Notes: a model not told the origin generated them from the sequence alone. A DNA stretch of 64,000 bases from M55B157 sp964626275 (GCA_964626275.1 CAZVCZ010000001.1:1-64000), one strand, 5' to 3'. Numbered from the stretch's first letter, positions 18,245 to 28,070 are shown. Made by a program: numbers and translations.

Positions 18245-19624
18245 ATGGGTGCAGACACGACCGGGCTGCGAATTGCCATCGTGGGAGCCGGACCCGCGGG
18301 CATGTACGCGGCCGATGCCATCGTCGCCCATGATGACCTCCCCGATGCCCATGTCGATGTTTTCGATCGTGTCCCCACACCGTTCGGTCTGGTGCGCTAC
18401 GGGGTGGCACCGGATCACCTGAGCATCCGGTCGGTCCGCGACACCCTCGACCGCTATCTCGACGAAGAGCGCATCCGATTCTTCGGCGGAGTCCAGATCG
18501 GGCCCCGCGATCAAGGTGGTGCGTTGAGCCTCGAGGAGCTGCGCGATCACTACGACGCGGTCGTCTTGACCTATGGTGCGTCGTCCGATCGCAGTCTTGG
18601 CATACCTGGTGAGGATCTACCGGGAAGCATCTCTGCCACGGAGTTCGTCCGCTGGTACACCGGTCACCCGGACACTGCGCCGGATGCTTTCACCGAGCTT
18701 CTGACGAACGCGCGTACCGCGGTCATTCTCGGTGTAGGGAACGTCGCGGTGGACGTGACTCGTGTGCTGTGCAAGTCGAGAGCCGAACTCGACCACACGG
18801 ACATGCCCGCACACGTGCTGGCGGCACTCGAGGCGTCAGGAATCGAGCACGTCCATCTCATCGGTCGGCGCGGACCGGCAGAGGCCTCGTGGACCACGAA
18901 GGAGTTGAAGGAGCTCGGCGATCTGGACGTGACGTCTGTGGAGGTGGCCCCGGGAGCGTTCCCGCTGGGGTCGAGCAGCCAATCCGTGGTGGAGTCCAAC
19001 AAGGTGGCCGCTCGCAATGTGGCGGTCATCGAAGGTTGGCTCGACCTTCCTCCACGTTCGACGCCACGCCATCTGACCGTCCGCTTTCTCGCTCGTCCGG
19101 TCCGCATCATCGGTGAATCCCGGGTGGAGGCCATCGAGGTGGAACGCACTCGGATCGGCGACGACGGAACTGTTTCGGGAACCGGTGACGTGGAGACCAT
19201 TCCCACCGATGTGGTGATCCGGAGCGTGGGATACCGGGGGGAGCCACTGCAGGATGTGCCGTTCGACGAGCGCAGCGGCACCATCATCCACGTCGACGGC
19301 AGGGTCATGGCGGGATCGGAGCCGATGCCCGGGGTCTATGTGGCCGGCTGGATCAAACGTGGACCCAGCGGCATCATCGGGACGAACAAGAAGGATGCGG
19401 TCGCCACAGTGGAGTCGCTCGTCTCCGACGCCGTCTCCGGAGCACTATCTGGTCGGCGCATCGATACCGATATCGCCGAATCGCTCCAGGCCGATTACGT
19501 CGACACGGAAGGTTGGCGACGTATCGACGCAGCGGAACGTGCGTTGGGCCAGGATGCTGGGAAGGACAGGGTCACGATCCACGATCGAGCCCAGGCGATG
19601 TCCGTCGGAGTGGCGACCTCCTAG
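18245..19624 (+). CDS. fprA: Ferredoxin/adrenodoxin--NADP+ reductase, FprA type
   Basis: A 459-residue FAD/NADP flavoprotein of the adrenodoxin-reductase family that moves electrons between NADPH and ferredoxin. The FAD Rossmann motif GAGPAG is at 14-19 and the NADP motif GVGNVA at 163-168. RYGVAPDH (51-58) and the C-terminal GWIKRGPSGIIGTNKKD (368-384) are family signatures. ATG 18245 follows GGGAGG, and the gene starts 10 bp after the parE stop, so the two are probably cotranscribed. Its stop (TAG) lies 1 bp from the convergent parC stop. Confidence 0.92.
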   Translation: MGADTTGLRIAIVGAGPAGMYAADAIVAHDDLPDAHVDVFDRVPTPFGLVRYGVAPDHLSIRSVRDTLDRYLDEERIRFFGGVQIGPRDQGGALSLEELRDHYDAVVLTYGASSDRSLGIPGEDLPGSISATEFVRWYTGHPDTAPDAFTELLTNARTAVILGVGNVAVDVTRVLCKSRAELDHTDMPAHVLAALEASGIEHVHLIGRRGPAEASWTTKELKELGDLDVTSVEVAPGAFPLGSSSQSVVESNKVAARNVAVIEGWLDLPPRSTPRHLTVRFLARPVRIIGESRVEAIEVERTRIGDDGTVSGTGDVETIPTDVVIRSVGYRGEPLQDVPFDERSGTIIHVDGRVMAGSEPMPGVYVAGWIKRGPSGIIGTNKKDAVATVESLVSDAVSGALSGRRIDTDIAESLQADYVDTEGWRRIDAAERALGQDAGKDRVTIHDRAQAMSVGVATS

Positions 19625-19625
19625 G

Positions 19626-22061
19626 TCACCGGTCCGGCAGGGCGCTGGCGATCGAGGCGATGGGGTCGTTCATACGTTGGCCTGTGGCGTCTCGCCGGCT
19701 TAGTTCAACAGGCAGGGCCACCGGCATGCCGGAGGATGACGCCGCTCGAGCGGGTCCCATCCCCACCCATGCCACGACAAGGGAGTCCTCGTCGCTGCGC
19801 AACCGCATGATCCGCACACCCTGGGTGCCGCGACCTTTCCGCGGAACCTCATCGAAGTCGGTGAGCTTGACCGATCCGCTGGCGGTTCCCGGAAGATGGG
19901 CGGTCGAGCCGGCCACCGTCGCCACGAGAGTGCCGGGTCCTTCCGAAACGGCAGTTGCATAGAGGACCTGGTCATCACCGGTCAATGTGATACCGGTCAT
20001 GCCACCGGCGGAGTTGCCTTGGACACGGACGGCGGCGGCGGGGAATCGGAGCATGTTGCCCGACCGGGTAATGATCACGATGTCATCCCCCTCATCGGCT
20101 CGGGTCACAGCGACGACGGAGTCGCTCTCCTTGAGACTGATGAGGCTCCAGGAGTCCTTGGAAGAGGGCGGCTCGGTATCGACCCGCTTGACCGTCCCGA
20201 GGTCGGTGACGAGCAGGGCCGTCTGAGTGAGCGTGATGAGGCCGACGATGCTCTCCCCGGGCTCGGTATCGACGAGGGCCCCGAGCGGGACACCGCCGGA
20301 AAGCGAGGGGGCGTGAGCAGTGGCAGGCAGGCTCGGTAGATCGACGACGTCGAGCCTTATCGCACGTCCTCGGGACGTGACGGCTGCGAGAGTGGCTCGA
20401 GTCGATGTGGATAGTGATTGCACGATGAGGTCATGGCTGGATCTCTCATCTGATTCCTCGAACTCCGCAGCGGCGGTGCGTGCGATCAACCCGGTGCTTG
20501 AGACTAAGACACGACATGGCTCATCGGGTATGTCCAGTGACGCTGTTGGCGTCTGGACCGTGCCGCCCTCGGACTCCAGCAGCACGGTCCGTCGAGGGGT
20601 GGAGTGTGCATCCGAGACCGACTGCATGAGGGCAGCGACCTCGCGACGCAGCGCGACGTCGTCATCGAGGATGGCCGTGAGGGCCGTGATCGTCTCGGAG
20701 AGTTGGTCCCGCTCGGATTCGAGTTCGAGGCGAGAGAACTTCGTCAGTCGACGTAGGGGCATTTCGAGGATGTAGGCCGCCTGGGTATCGCTCAGGTCGA
20801 ACACGGCTGTGAGGCGTTCGCGCGCGGCGGCGGTGTCATCACTGGATCGGATGACAGCGATGACCTCGTCGATGTCGAGCATCGCGATGAGCAGGCCCTC
20901 CACGAGATGCAGTCGTTCCTGGGCTCGCTCGCGTCGGAAGGTGCTGCGGCGCCTCACGACCTCGATTCGATGGTTCACATAGACCGAGATCGCCTCAGCG
21001 AGCCCGAGGGTGCGCGGTTCACCGTCGACGAGAGCAACGCAGTTGAAGGATTGACTGTCCTCAAGGGGGGTCTTGCGATAGAGCTCGGTGAGCAGTGCCT
21101 CAGGATTCACCGTGCTCTTCACCTCGATGACGAGACGAAGTCCGGAGTCGCCATCGGTGAGATCCACGATGTCGGAGATCCCGCTGAGCTTCTTGGCGGA
21201 CACGAGATCCTTGACTCTCTCGATGATGCGTTCCGGGCCCACACCGGGTGGAAGTTCGGTGATCACGATCCCGCGCTTGCGCGGCGACACCTGTTCGATG
21301 CGAGCAGTTCCGCGGACCTTGAACGTTCCGCGACCCGTGAGATAGGCCTCCCGGATTCCCTCGAGACCGACGATGGTGCCGCCCTGGGGGAGATCGGGTC
21401 CTGGGACGAACCTCATCAGATCCTCGACAGAGGCCTGCGGATTCAACACCAAATGGTGGGCAGCCGAGAGAACCTCGCCCAGGTTGTGCGAGGGGATGGA
21501 GGTGGCCATCCCGACGGCGATCCCTGCTGCCCCATTGACGAGCAGGGAGGGGATCTCAGCGGGAAGTACGAGCGGCTCGGTCTCTCGGCTGTCATAGTTG
21601 GGAACGAAGTCGACAACGTCCTCGTCGATGTCCGCGATCATGGCCATGGCCGCGGATGCAAGCCGGCATTCGGTGTAGCGCATGGCGGCAGGGCCATCAT
21701 CGAGCGACCCGAAATTACCGTGCCCGTCCACGAAGGGCAGCCGTAGTGTGAACGGCTGGGCGAGCCTCACCAATGCGTCATAGATGGCGCTGTCGCCGTG
21801 CGGGTGCAAACGGCCCATGACCTCACCGACCACGCGAGCGCTCTTGACATGCCCCCTATCGGGCCGCAGGCCCATCCGACCCATCTGAAAGAGGATGCGT
21901 CGTTGGACCGGTTTCAACCCGTCCCGCGCATCAGGTAGCGCACGGGAGTAGATGACGGAGTATGCGTACTCCAGGAAGGATGACCGCATTTCCGAGTCGA
22001 CATCGACATCGATGATGCGATCCGGTCCCGGGGGTGGTGACTCTTTGGACTTGCGGGCCAT
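19626..22061 (-). CDS. parC: DNA topoisomerase IV subunit A
   Basis: An 811-residue type IIA topoisomerase cleavage subunit. The winged-helix region has ALPDARDGLKPVQRRILF and GRLHPHGDSAIYDALVRLAQ; the catalytic tyrosine is Tyr129 in AMRYTE. The C-terminal beta-pinwheel is present, but the QRRGGKG GyrA box is replaced by a divergent RKGRGTQGV, supporting ParC rather than GyrA. It partners the ParE encoded 1.4 kb away on the opposite strand. ATG 22061 has GAAGGGAAG rather far upstream (about 13 nt). Confidence 0.93.
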   Translation of the reverse strand: MARKSKESPPPGPDRIIDVDVDSEMRSSFLEYAYSVIYSRALPDARDGLKPVQRRILFQMGRMGLRPDRGHVKSARVVGEVMGRLHPHGDSAIYDALVRLAQPFTLRLPFVDGHGNFGSLDDGPAAMRYTECRLASAAMAMIADIDEDVVDFVPNYDSRETEPLVLPAEIPSLLVNGAAGIAVGMATSIPSHNLGEVLSAAHHLVLNPQASVEDLMRFVPGPDLPQGGTIVGLEGIREAYLTGRGTFKVRGTARIEQVSPRKRGIVITELPPGVGPERIIERVKDLVSAKKLSGISDIVDLTDGDSGLRLVIEVKSTVNPEALLTELYRKTPLEDSQSFNCVALVDGEPRTLGLAEAISVYVNHRIEVVRRRSTFRRERAQERLHLVEGLLIAMLDIDEVIAVIRSSDDTAAARERLTAVFDLSDTQAAYILEMPLRRLTKFSRLELESERDQLSETITALTAILDDDVALRREVAALMQSVSDAHSTPRRTVLLESEGGTVQTPTASLDIPDEPCRVLVSSTGLIARTAAAEFEESDERSSHDLIVQSLSTSTRATLAAVTSRGRAIRLDVVDLPSLPATAHAPSLSGGVPLGALVDTEPGESIVGLITLTQTALLVTDLGTVKRVDTEPPSSKDSWSLISLKESDSVVAVTRADEGDDIVIITRSGNMLRFPAAAVRVQGNSAGGMTGITLTGDDQVLYATAVSEGPGTLVATVAGSTAHLPGTASGSVKLTDFDEVPRKGRGTQGVRIMRLRSDEDSLVVAWVGMGPARAASSSGMPVALPVELSRRDATGQRMNDPIASIASALPDR

Positions 22062-22120
22062 GCGGTCGTCGACTTCCCTTCGTTGCTCGTGCGCAAATCA
22101 ACTGGTGGATAGATCCTGCC

Positions 22121-23044
22121 CTACGGTTGGGCCCCGACCCCGGTAACGGCGCGCCCTCCGAGCACGTTGGCCTCCGCCAGGCATTCGCTGAAGCTCCGCC
22201 CACGTGAGAGTCCGGCCAGGAAGCCCGCGGCGAAGGCATCGCCCGCTCCGGTGGAGTCCACCACCTCGACCCCGATCGCGGGTGAGTGCACACGCTCCTC
22301 CCGGTACGCACCCAGTGCCCCCTCGCTCCCGCGCTTGATCACCACCCCCACGTATCGATGATCGCCTTCATGCAGCAGTTCCTCGACAGCCTCATCCGGG
22401 TTGGATCGACCGCTCAGAAGCGCGGCCTCATCGTCATTCGCGAAACAGAGGTCGACCCCCGAGGTCCAACGTCGGAACTCCGACGGACCCACGTTTGACA
22501 GTGGGCCGGCGGATGCCGCATCCACGCTGATGGTCATGTGTCGACGACGTGCCAGATCCAGGGCACTGAGGGCAGCCATCCGGGAACCGGACTTCAACAG
22601 TGAATACCCCGACAGGTGCAGGTGCGCACCCTCGCTGAACGCTGCATCGACCAGGTCGGTGGCGGCAAGACGATCATTCGCTCCGGCATCGGGAAGCATC
22701 GTCCGCTCGCCATCGGACTCGACGATCACGATGCACGAACCGGTCGGCTCATGGGTGTCGACCGCGAAGCTCGTTGTGACTCCCAGGCTCGACAATCGCC
22801 GCTGAGCGGATCTGCCCAGGTCGTCATTCCCGACACGTGCGATAAGAGTCACATCGCACCCGCGAGATGCGAGCCACGCTGCCGTGTTCGCGGCTGCCCC
22901 GCCGCCGTGCATCCGGATCGAGGCTGCGACGTCTGTTCCGCGAACAGGTGAAGAGCCGACCTGGGCCACGATGTCGGCCATGACATCTCCGATGATGATG
23001 AACTGTCGGGGAACGGATCCGAACCAGGACACGAGGTCGTTCAT
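22121..23044 (-). CDS. PfkB-family carbohydrate kinase
   Basis: A 307-residue ribokinase-like sugar or nucleoside kinase. The N-terminal strand FIIIGDVMADIVAQ, the HGGGAAANTAAWLASRG substrate and anion region, and the C-terminal STGAGDAFAAGF with catalytic Asp269 (GAGD) are all present. The exact sugar is unknown. ATG 23044 is used; a GTG at 23068 would add eight residues, and neither has a strong ribosome site. It lies 59 bp upstream of parC on the same strand. Confidence 0.88.
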   Translation of the reverse strand: MNDLVSWFGSVPRQFIIIGDVMADIVAQVGSSPVRGTDVAASIRMHGGGAAANTAAWLASRGCDVTLIARVGNDDLGRSAQRRLSSLGVTTSFAVDTHEPTGSCIVIVESDGERTMLPDAGANDRLAATDLVDAAFSEGAHLHLSGYSLLKSGSRMAALSALDLARRRHMTISVDAASAGPLSNVGPSEFRRWTSGVDLCFANDDEAALLSGRSNPDEAVEELLHEGDHRYVGVVIKRGSEGALGAYREERVHSPAIGVEVVDSTGAGDAFAAGFLAGLSRGRSFSECLAEANVLGGRAVTGVGAQP

Positions 23045-23147
23045 GCGGTCGTTCCCGGGGTGGTCCACAGCGATGGGAAAGTCACATCATCACCGTAGTA
23101 CCCACGGTGGAACCCGGTGATCGCGGACGACGATGCTGGACGGGTAC

Positions 23148-23153
23148 TAGCGT
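23148..23153 (+). promoter_or_regulatory. -10 element, probable leaderless promoter of the GNAT fusion gene
   Basis: TAGCGT ends 6 nt before ATG 23160, and no Shine-Dalgarno sequence is present. Confidence 0.45.
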
Positions 23154-23159
23154 GGTGTC

Positions 23160-25664
23160 ATGGTTGCGTCCACAGGGGATGAACCCGACGGTCTCGGGCA
23201 GTATCCGAGCGCCTGGGAGGCTGACGTTGTCCTACGCGATGGACGAACGGCCCGGCTGCGACCGATCAGTCCGGAGGATGCGGAGGGCCTTCGGGAGTTC
23301 CATGCCCGCCTGAGTGAACAGACGGTGTACTTCCGATTCTTCGCCCCGCACCCGGAATTGTCCGACGAGGAGGTCCATCGCTTCACCACGGTCGATCACG
23401 TCGATCGGGTGGCACTGGTCATCACAGTTCGTCACCGGATCGTGGGAATAGGTCGGTTCGATCGCGTGCAGGACGCTACGGCTGAGGTTGCCTTCGTGAT
23501 TCGAGATGACTACCAGGGTCTTGGGCTCGGCTCGCTTCTCCTCGAGCATCTCGCCGCAGCGGGCAGAGAGGTGGGGATCGAGCGTTTCGTCGCAGACGTT
23601 CTCCCGACGAATGCTCGGATGCTGTCGACTTTCCGATACGCGGGATACGACGTGGTCCAGGGCTACGACGAGGGTGTCATCTCGCTCAGTTTCGACATCG
23701 CACCCACCGAGGATTCAGACGGGGTCAGGTTCGCTCGTGAACAAAGACACGAGGCGCGTTCACTCGTTGCCCTGATCCGTCCGGGATCGATAGCGATGGT
23801 GGGAGTATCGCGTCGCCCCCACTCGATCGGTTATGCCTTCCTCCGCAACCTGATCACAGGGGACTTCACGGGCAATGTGTACGTAGTCCATCCGGAGGCG
23901 AAGCAGATCCTCGGGGTGACCTGCTACCTCAGCCTCGCGGACATCCCTGAGGCCATCGACCTCGTGGTGGTCGCACTTCCAGCGGAGGATGTACCCCGGG
24001 TGGTGGACGATGCTGGCAACGTCGGTGCCCGCGCGGTGATGGTCATCTCAGGCGGCTTCGAAAATCCCGCTAGCGCGAGGCGGATCGCCCGATCAGCGCG
24101 TGATGCAGGTATGCGCCTGCTGGGCCCCGCATCGCTCGGCCTCGCGCGTTCCGACGCCTCGATGTCGCTAAACGCATCCCTTGTCGCCGATATCCCCGAC
24201 CGGGGACGCTTCGGATTCTTCTCCCAGTCCGGCGCCCTGTCCCTGGACATCCTGCACCGGATGGCATCCCGCGGAATCACGTTGAGCACCTTCGTCTCAG
24301 CGGGGCACCGCGCTGATGTCTCGGGCAACGACCTGCTCCAATTCTGGGAGGAGGACGCCGAGACCGATGCTGTCCTGATGTATCTGGAGACTGTCGGTAA
24401 TCCACGCAAGTTCGCTCGCATCGCCAGTCGACTCAGCCGACACAAGCCCATCGTCGTCCTACGCACGACCGGTGCTCGGGTGCATCATCCCCACGTCGAT
24501 CACCCGATCGCCGGGACCGTGCCGATGCGCGCGGTCGATCAGATCGTCAAGGACTCTGGCGTGATCGAGGTCGAGTCGATCGAGCAACTTCTCGACGTGG
24601 CCGATGTGCTCGGCATGCGAGGAAGCCTCAACTCCGACCGAGTAGGGCTGGTGGGCAACTCCGAGGCCGTGGAGATCCTGGCCCGATATGCCTCCGAGCA
24701 GCATGGACTCCGCTGTGTGGCGCCATCGAGGGTCATGGCACGAGGCATCAATCCACATCAGTTCCGGAGGTATCTGGACGAAGCGATCCGCGACCCTGAC
24801 GTTGATGTCGTCGTGGCCTTCTATGTCCCGCCGACGGAATCACCGGATGACCGCGTCGTCAGGGACATGATCGCCGAGCTGGGCAGCACGGTGTCGAAAC
24901 CGGTGATCGCCATCATGCTCGGGTGGGAAGCTGATGCCGTGCGCGAGGCGATGCGCTTGCGCCCGGGTGCAGGTGTTCCGGTCTTCGGTGATGTGGAACA
25001 TGCGATGGCGGCACTGGGTCGCGTCGTGCACTATGCGACATCGACACGCCTCCACGATGATCCGACGAACATCGAGGAGAGCGAATGGACCGCTCTGTCG
25101 GGCTGTGATGCTCCGGGTGTCAGGACCATGCTCAATGCGCACCTGCGCAGGAGCGAGCGGGCACCTGTCGAGGAACTTCCCGGTGCGGACGCGAATTTCC
25201 TCCTCGAGGCGTACCGATTGCCCTTGCCGTCGATCAGGGTGAACCAAGGGGACAAGCCCACGGCTCGGATCGAGGGGGTGCGCGATTCCCTCATTGGGCC
25301 GGTGGTGTCCTTCGGTCTGTCAGGCTGGATTCCCGAGGCGCTCGGGGATCGTCACTATGCACTAGCACCGATGACATCCACGCAGGCTCGCGAACTCGTG
25401 GGCAAGTCCGTCATCACAGACTTTCCGGACTCTGCGGCTGGGGAGGACTCCCCGATCGATCTGGAGAGTCTCGCCGGAGTGGTGCGACGGTGTGCGGCGA
25501 TCCTGCACGATCAGCCCCTGATCGATCGGATCGAACTCGACGGTCTGGGCCCGGGCCCTGACGGATCACTGGTCCTCGGCACCGCGACGATTACGGTGTC
25601 ACGACACCGTCGTGGCCCTTCCTGGGAGGCCCGGAGCCTCGGTGTCCTGACTGATGCCGAGTAG
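23160..25664 (+). CDS. GNAT acetyltransferase fused to acyl-CoA-synthetase-like domain (Pat-like)
   Basis: An 834-residue two-part protein. Residues 20-180 are a GNAT domain with acetyl-CoA motif QGLGLG (119-124) and Glu109 as a candidate base. Residues 215-700 are an ADP-forming acyl-CoA-synthetase module with a CoA-binding Rossmann start (AMVGVSRRPHSIG), FGFFSQSGALSLDIL and two flavodoxin-like subdomains. The C-terminal ATP-grasp part keeps only a late segment (IGPVVSFGLSGWIPEALGD); the usual Lys-containing ATP-binding half is missing. Proteins with this make-up acetylate lysines of metabolic enzymes such as acetyl-CoA synthetase. It probably senses an acyl or nucleotide ligand without making acyl-CoA. 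Confidence 0.87.
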   Translation: MVASTGDEPDGLGQYPSAWEADVVLRDGRTARLRPISPEDAEGLREFHARLSEQTVYFRFFAPHPELSDEEVHRFTTVDHVDRVALVITVRHRIVGIGRFDRVQDATAEVAFVIRDDYQGLGLGSLLLEHLAAAGREVGIERFVADVLPTNARMLSTFRYAGYDVVQGYDEGVISLSFDIAPTEDSDGVRFAREQRHEARSLVALIRPGSIAMVGVSRRPHSIGYAFLRNLITGDFTGNVYVVHPEAKQILGVTCYLSLADIPEAIDLVVVALPAEDVPRVVDDAGNVGARAVMVISGGFENPASARRIARSARDAGMRLLGPASLGLARSDASMSLNASLVADIPDRGRFGFFSQSGALSLDILHRMASRGITLSTFVSAGHRADVSGNDLLQFWEEDAETDAVLMYLETVGNPRKFARIASRLSRHKPIVVLRTTGARVHHPHVDHPIAGTVPMRAVDQIVKDSGVIEVESIEQLLDVADVLGMRGSLNSDRVGLVGNSEAVEILARYASEQHGLRCVAPSRVMARGINPHQFRRYLDEAIRDPDVDVVVAFYVPPTESPDDRVVRDMIAELGSTVSKPVIAIMLGWEADAVREAMRLRPGAGVPVFGDVEHAMAALGRVVHYATSTRLHDDPTNIEESEWTALSGCDAPGVRTMLNAHLRRSERAPVEELPGADANFLLEAYRLPLPSIRVNQGDKPTARIEGVRDSLIGPVVSFGLSGWIPEALGDRHYALAPMTSTQARELVGKSVITDFPDSAAGEDSPIDLESLAGVVRRCAAILHDQPLIDRIELDGLGPGPDGSLVLGTATITVSRHRRGPSWEARSLGVLTDAE

Positions 25665-25697
25665 GACCAGACTCCGGTCCCTGCCTCATGACAGTGA

Positions 25698-25703
25698 CAG
25701 GAT
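25698..25703 (+). promoter_or_regulatory. -10-like element before the DUF5998 gene
   Basis: CAGGAT ends 6 nt before ATG 25710, the same spacing as at other probable leaderless genes here. The first base departs from TANNNT. Confidence 0.3.
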
Positions 25704-25709
25704 GGACCT

Positions 25710-26297
25710 ATGACCGACGCGCCTACCCTTCGGCTGCAACTGCGCTCCGATATCGAACGAAGCGGTTACTACCCGGACCTTGTGGCCGATGCCTTGGATA
25801 CGGCCCTGGTCGGGGAGCCCCTGGTGTCCTATGTGGTCCACCATGAGGCCGCCTTCGATCGGGACCAGCTGCGACGACACGTCACGGTCCTGGCGCTGAC
25901 GCCCACCCGGCTGATCGTCGGTCACACAGACGATCACGGCCCTGATGACTCCTGTCCCGAGCCCTACGCATCGGCGTCGACGGAGGCGGTACGGCTCGAG
26001 CGCGTGGATTCCGTCGTGGTCACCAGGGTCGTCACCCACCCGGCACGCCACAAGCCTGGTGGATCCACACGGGAATTGCTCATCACGATCGGGTGGGGTG
26101 CGGTGAGTCGCATCGATCTCGAACCGGCCGGCTGTTCGGACCCTGCCTGCGAGGCCGATCACGGCTACACGGGTGCCGCGAGCAATGACGACCTTTCCCT
26201 GCGGGTCTCCGAGGCAGCGGACGGTCCCGAGGTGGTGGCTCAGGCGCTCACCTTCGCCGCCGCCCTGTCCGAGGCGACGGCTGCCCGGCTGCGATAG
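25710..26297 (+). CDS. DUF5998 family protein
   Basis: A 195-residue soluble protein. YPDLVADALDTALVGE near the start, HVTVLALTPTRLIVGHTDDH, and CSDPACEADHGYTG toward the end are the conserved stretches of an actinobacterial family without known function. The Cys-x4-Cys-x3-His cluster might bind metal. It is the first gene of a tight three-gene unit: its TAG shares a G with the GTG start of the phosphodiesterase gene. The start ATG 25710 has no Shine-Dalgarno sequence. Confidence 0.82.
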   Translation: MTDAPTLRLQLRSDIERSGYYPDLVADALDTALVGEPLVSYVVHHEAAFDRDQLRRHVTVLALTPTRLIVGHTDDHGPDDSCPEPYASASTEAVRLERVDSVVVTRVVTHPARHKPGGSTRELLITIGWGAVSRIDLEPAGCSDPACEADHGYTGAASNDDLSLRVSEAADGPEVVAQALTFAAALSEATAARLR

Positions 26298-27424
26298 TGA
26301 CCGATCCCCGACGACTCGACACCGGCCCTCAGTTGGCCGATGTCCTGCCGTCGGTCGCTGGAGCCCTGGGAATGCCCGGGGCCTGGGACCCTCTCGATAT
26401 CGGAGATCGATGGCGGCACATCGTGGTTCTGCTCGTCGATGGCCTTGGAATGGACGCTTTGCATCGCCACAGCGATCTCGCTCCCACCCTGCTGTCGGGA
26501 CGGGTGGAACGTATCGATGCCCCCGTCCCGACGACCACTCCGACAGGGCTGGGAAGTTTCGGCACTGGCACATCCCCTGGCGTGCATGGTCTCGTCGGGG
26601 CCTCATTCCGGATCGAGGGACATCACGGTCTGCTGCATCCGTTGACCTGGAAGGACTCTCCGTCCCCGCGTGTGGTGTCTCCGGGGCAGACGATGTTCGA
26701 GCGCATGGATCGCCACGGGATCGCGGTGTCGACAATCGCGCCTCGGCATTACGCGAACTCCGGTCTCACCCGCGCAGCCCTTCGTGGTGGCATCTATCGC
26801 GGAGCCGACGGGGTGGGGGAGAGATTGGGGGAGTTGACCTGGCAACGTCACGAACCACGCAAAGCATTGACCTACGTCTATTGGCCGGATCTGGATAGGA
26901 CGGGCCATGGCCACGGTGTCGACTCCGTCCACTGGAGGGCCGAATTGCAGCACGTGGATGACATGACCCGACGGATCGTCGAGGGATTAGGTGATGATGA
27001 GCTGCTGCTGGTGACCGCTGATCACGGAATGGTCGACGTTCCGGATGAACGACGAGTCGATATCGACGATGTGCGAAGTTTGCGGCGTGGCGTCGTTCAG
27101 ATCGGCGGAGAACCACGGTGCCGCTATGTGTACTGTCGCCCCGGACACGCCGAGGAGGTCGCCGAGACGTGGGGCAGGGAACTGGGGGATCGAGCAACGG
27201 TGATGACGCGAGAGGACGCCGTGGCTTCGGAATTCTTCGGCGATGTGGAGGAACACCATCTGTCTCGTATCGGTGACGTCATCGCCTGGGCTGAAGATGA
27301 CTGGGCGATGACATCCCGCCAGATCGACGAGCGCGTGTCGAACCTGATCGGACAGCATGGCTCGACGTCCGCCGCCGAGCGAGGGATCCCTCTGCTTCGG
27401 ATCTCTGGAGGTGCCTGTGGCTGA
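26297..27424 (+). CDS. Alkaline phosphatase superfamily phosphodiesterase
   Basis: A 375-residue nucleotide pyrophosphatase/phosphodiesterase-type protein. Metal ligand Asp48 lies in VLLVDGLG, the likely nucleophile Thr (79-83) in PTTTPTGLG, and the second metal cluster in YWPDLDRTGHGHG plus VTADHGMVDVP. No signal peptide is present, so it should act on a cytosolic phosphodiester or nucleotide. GTG 26297 overlaps the previous stop by one base. The next gene starts inside its 3' end (8-bp overlap). Placement between DUF5998 and thymidine kinase hints at nucleotide metabolism. Confidence 0.87.
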   Translation: MTDPRRLDTGPQLADVLPSVAGALGMPGAWDPLDIGDRWRHIVVLLVDGLGMDALHRHSDLAPTLLSGRVERIDAPVPTTTPTGLGSFGTGTSPGVHGLVGASFRIEGHHGLLHPLTWKDSPSPRVVSPGQTMFERMDRHGIAVSTIAPRHYANSGLTRAALRGGIYRGADGVGERLGELTWQRHEPRKALTYVYWPDLDRTGHGHGVDSVHWRAELQHVDDMTRRIVEGLGDDELLLVTADHGMVDVPDERRVDIDDVRSLRRGVVQIGGEPRCRYVYCRPGHAEEVAETWGRELGDRATVMTREDAVASEFFGDVEEHHLSRIGDVIAWAEDDWAMTSRQIDERVSNLIGQHGSTSAAERGIPLLRISGGACG

Positions 27425-28070
27425 GTTGGTGTTCTTCTCGGGGACGATGGACTGCGGAAAGTCCACGCTCGCTCTGCAAACGGACCACAACCATGCCAGT
27501 CGTGGACGTGCCGGTGCGGTATTCACACAGCACGACAGAGCCGGCGCGGCAACCATTTCGAGCCGGCTGGGACTTCAGTCCGACGCCTATGAGGTCCACG
27601 CAGATTGGGACTTCCACGACTTCGTCGTCACGGAACTGTCAGCTGGCCGTCGACTGGACTACCTCATCTGCGACGAGGCTCAGTTCTACAGTTCCGAGCA
27701 GATCGACCAGTTGGCCGTGATCGTCGACACGCTCGATATCGACGTCTTCGCCTTCGGGATCCTCACGGACTTTCGGACCAGGTTATTTCCGGGATCGGCA
27801 CGCCTGATCGAATTGGCCGATCGGGTCGAGGTGCTCCAGGTGGCATCGCTGTGCTGGTGTGGTCGGCGTGGCACTCACAACGCCCGAACTGTGGACGGTG
27901 TCGTCGTCATGGAAGGTGATCAGGTGGTCGTGGGTGACATTGGCGCCGGCGATGTGAGCTACGAGGTTCTGTGTCGTGACCACCATCGCCGAGGCGTTAC
28001 CGCCGCTCACTCCATGGCCGAACACCAATCGCGGGAACCTTTGCCGTTCCGCGATGACGATGCGCTATAA
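27417..28070 (+). CDS. tdk: Thymidine kinase
   Basis: A 217-residue type II (TK1-like) thymidine kinase that salvages thymidine to dTMP. P-loop GTMDCGKST is at 9-17, the catalytic base is Glu87 in CDEAQF, and the lasso/zinc region has Cys146 and Cys148 (SLCWCGRRGTHNAR) with a second Cys/His set in VLCRDHHRRG. GTG 27417 is selected because GGAGG lies 5 nt upstream and the conserved beta-strand ELVFFSG starts at residue 3. It overlaps the upstream gene by 8 bp. The C-terminus after about 200 is a variable polar tail. Confidence 0.92.
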   Translation: MAELVFFSGTMDCGKSTLALQTDHNHASRGRAGAVFTQHDRAGAATISSRLGLQSDAYEVHADWDFHDFVVTELSAGRRLDYLICDEAQFYSSEQIDQLAVIVDTLDIDVFAFGILTDFRTRLFPGSARLIELADRVEVLQVASLCWCGRRGTHNARTVDGVVVMEGDQVVVGDIGAGDVSYEVLCRDHHRRGVTAAHSMAEHQSREPLPFRDDDAL

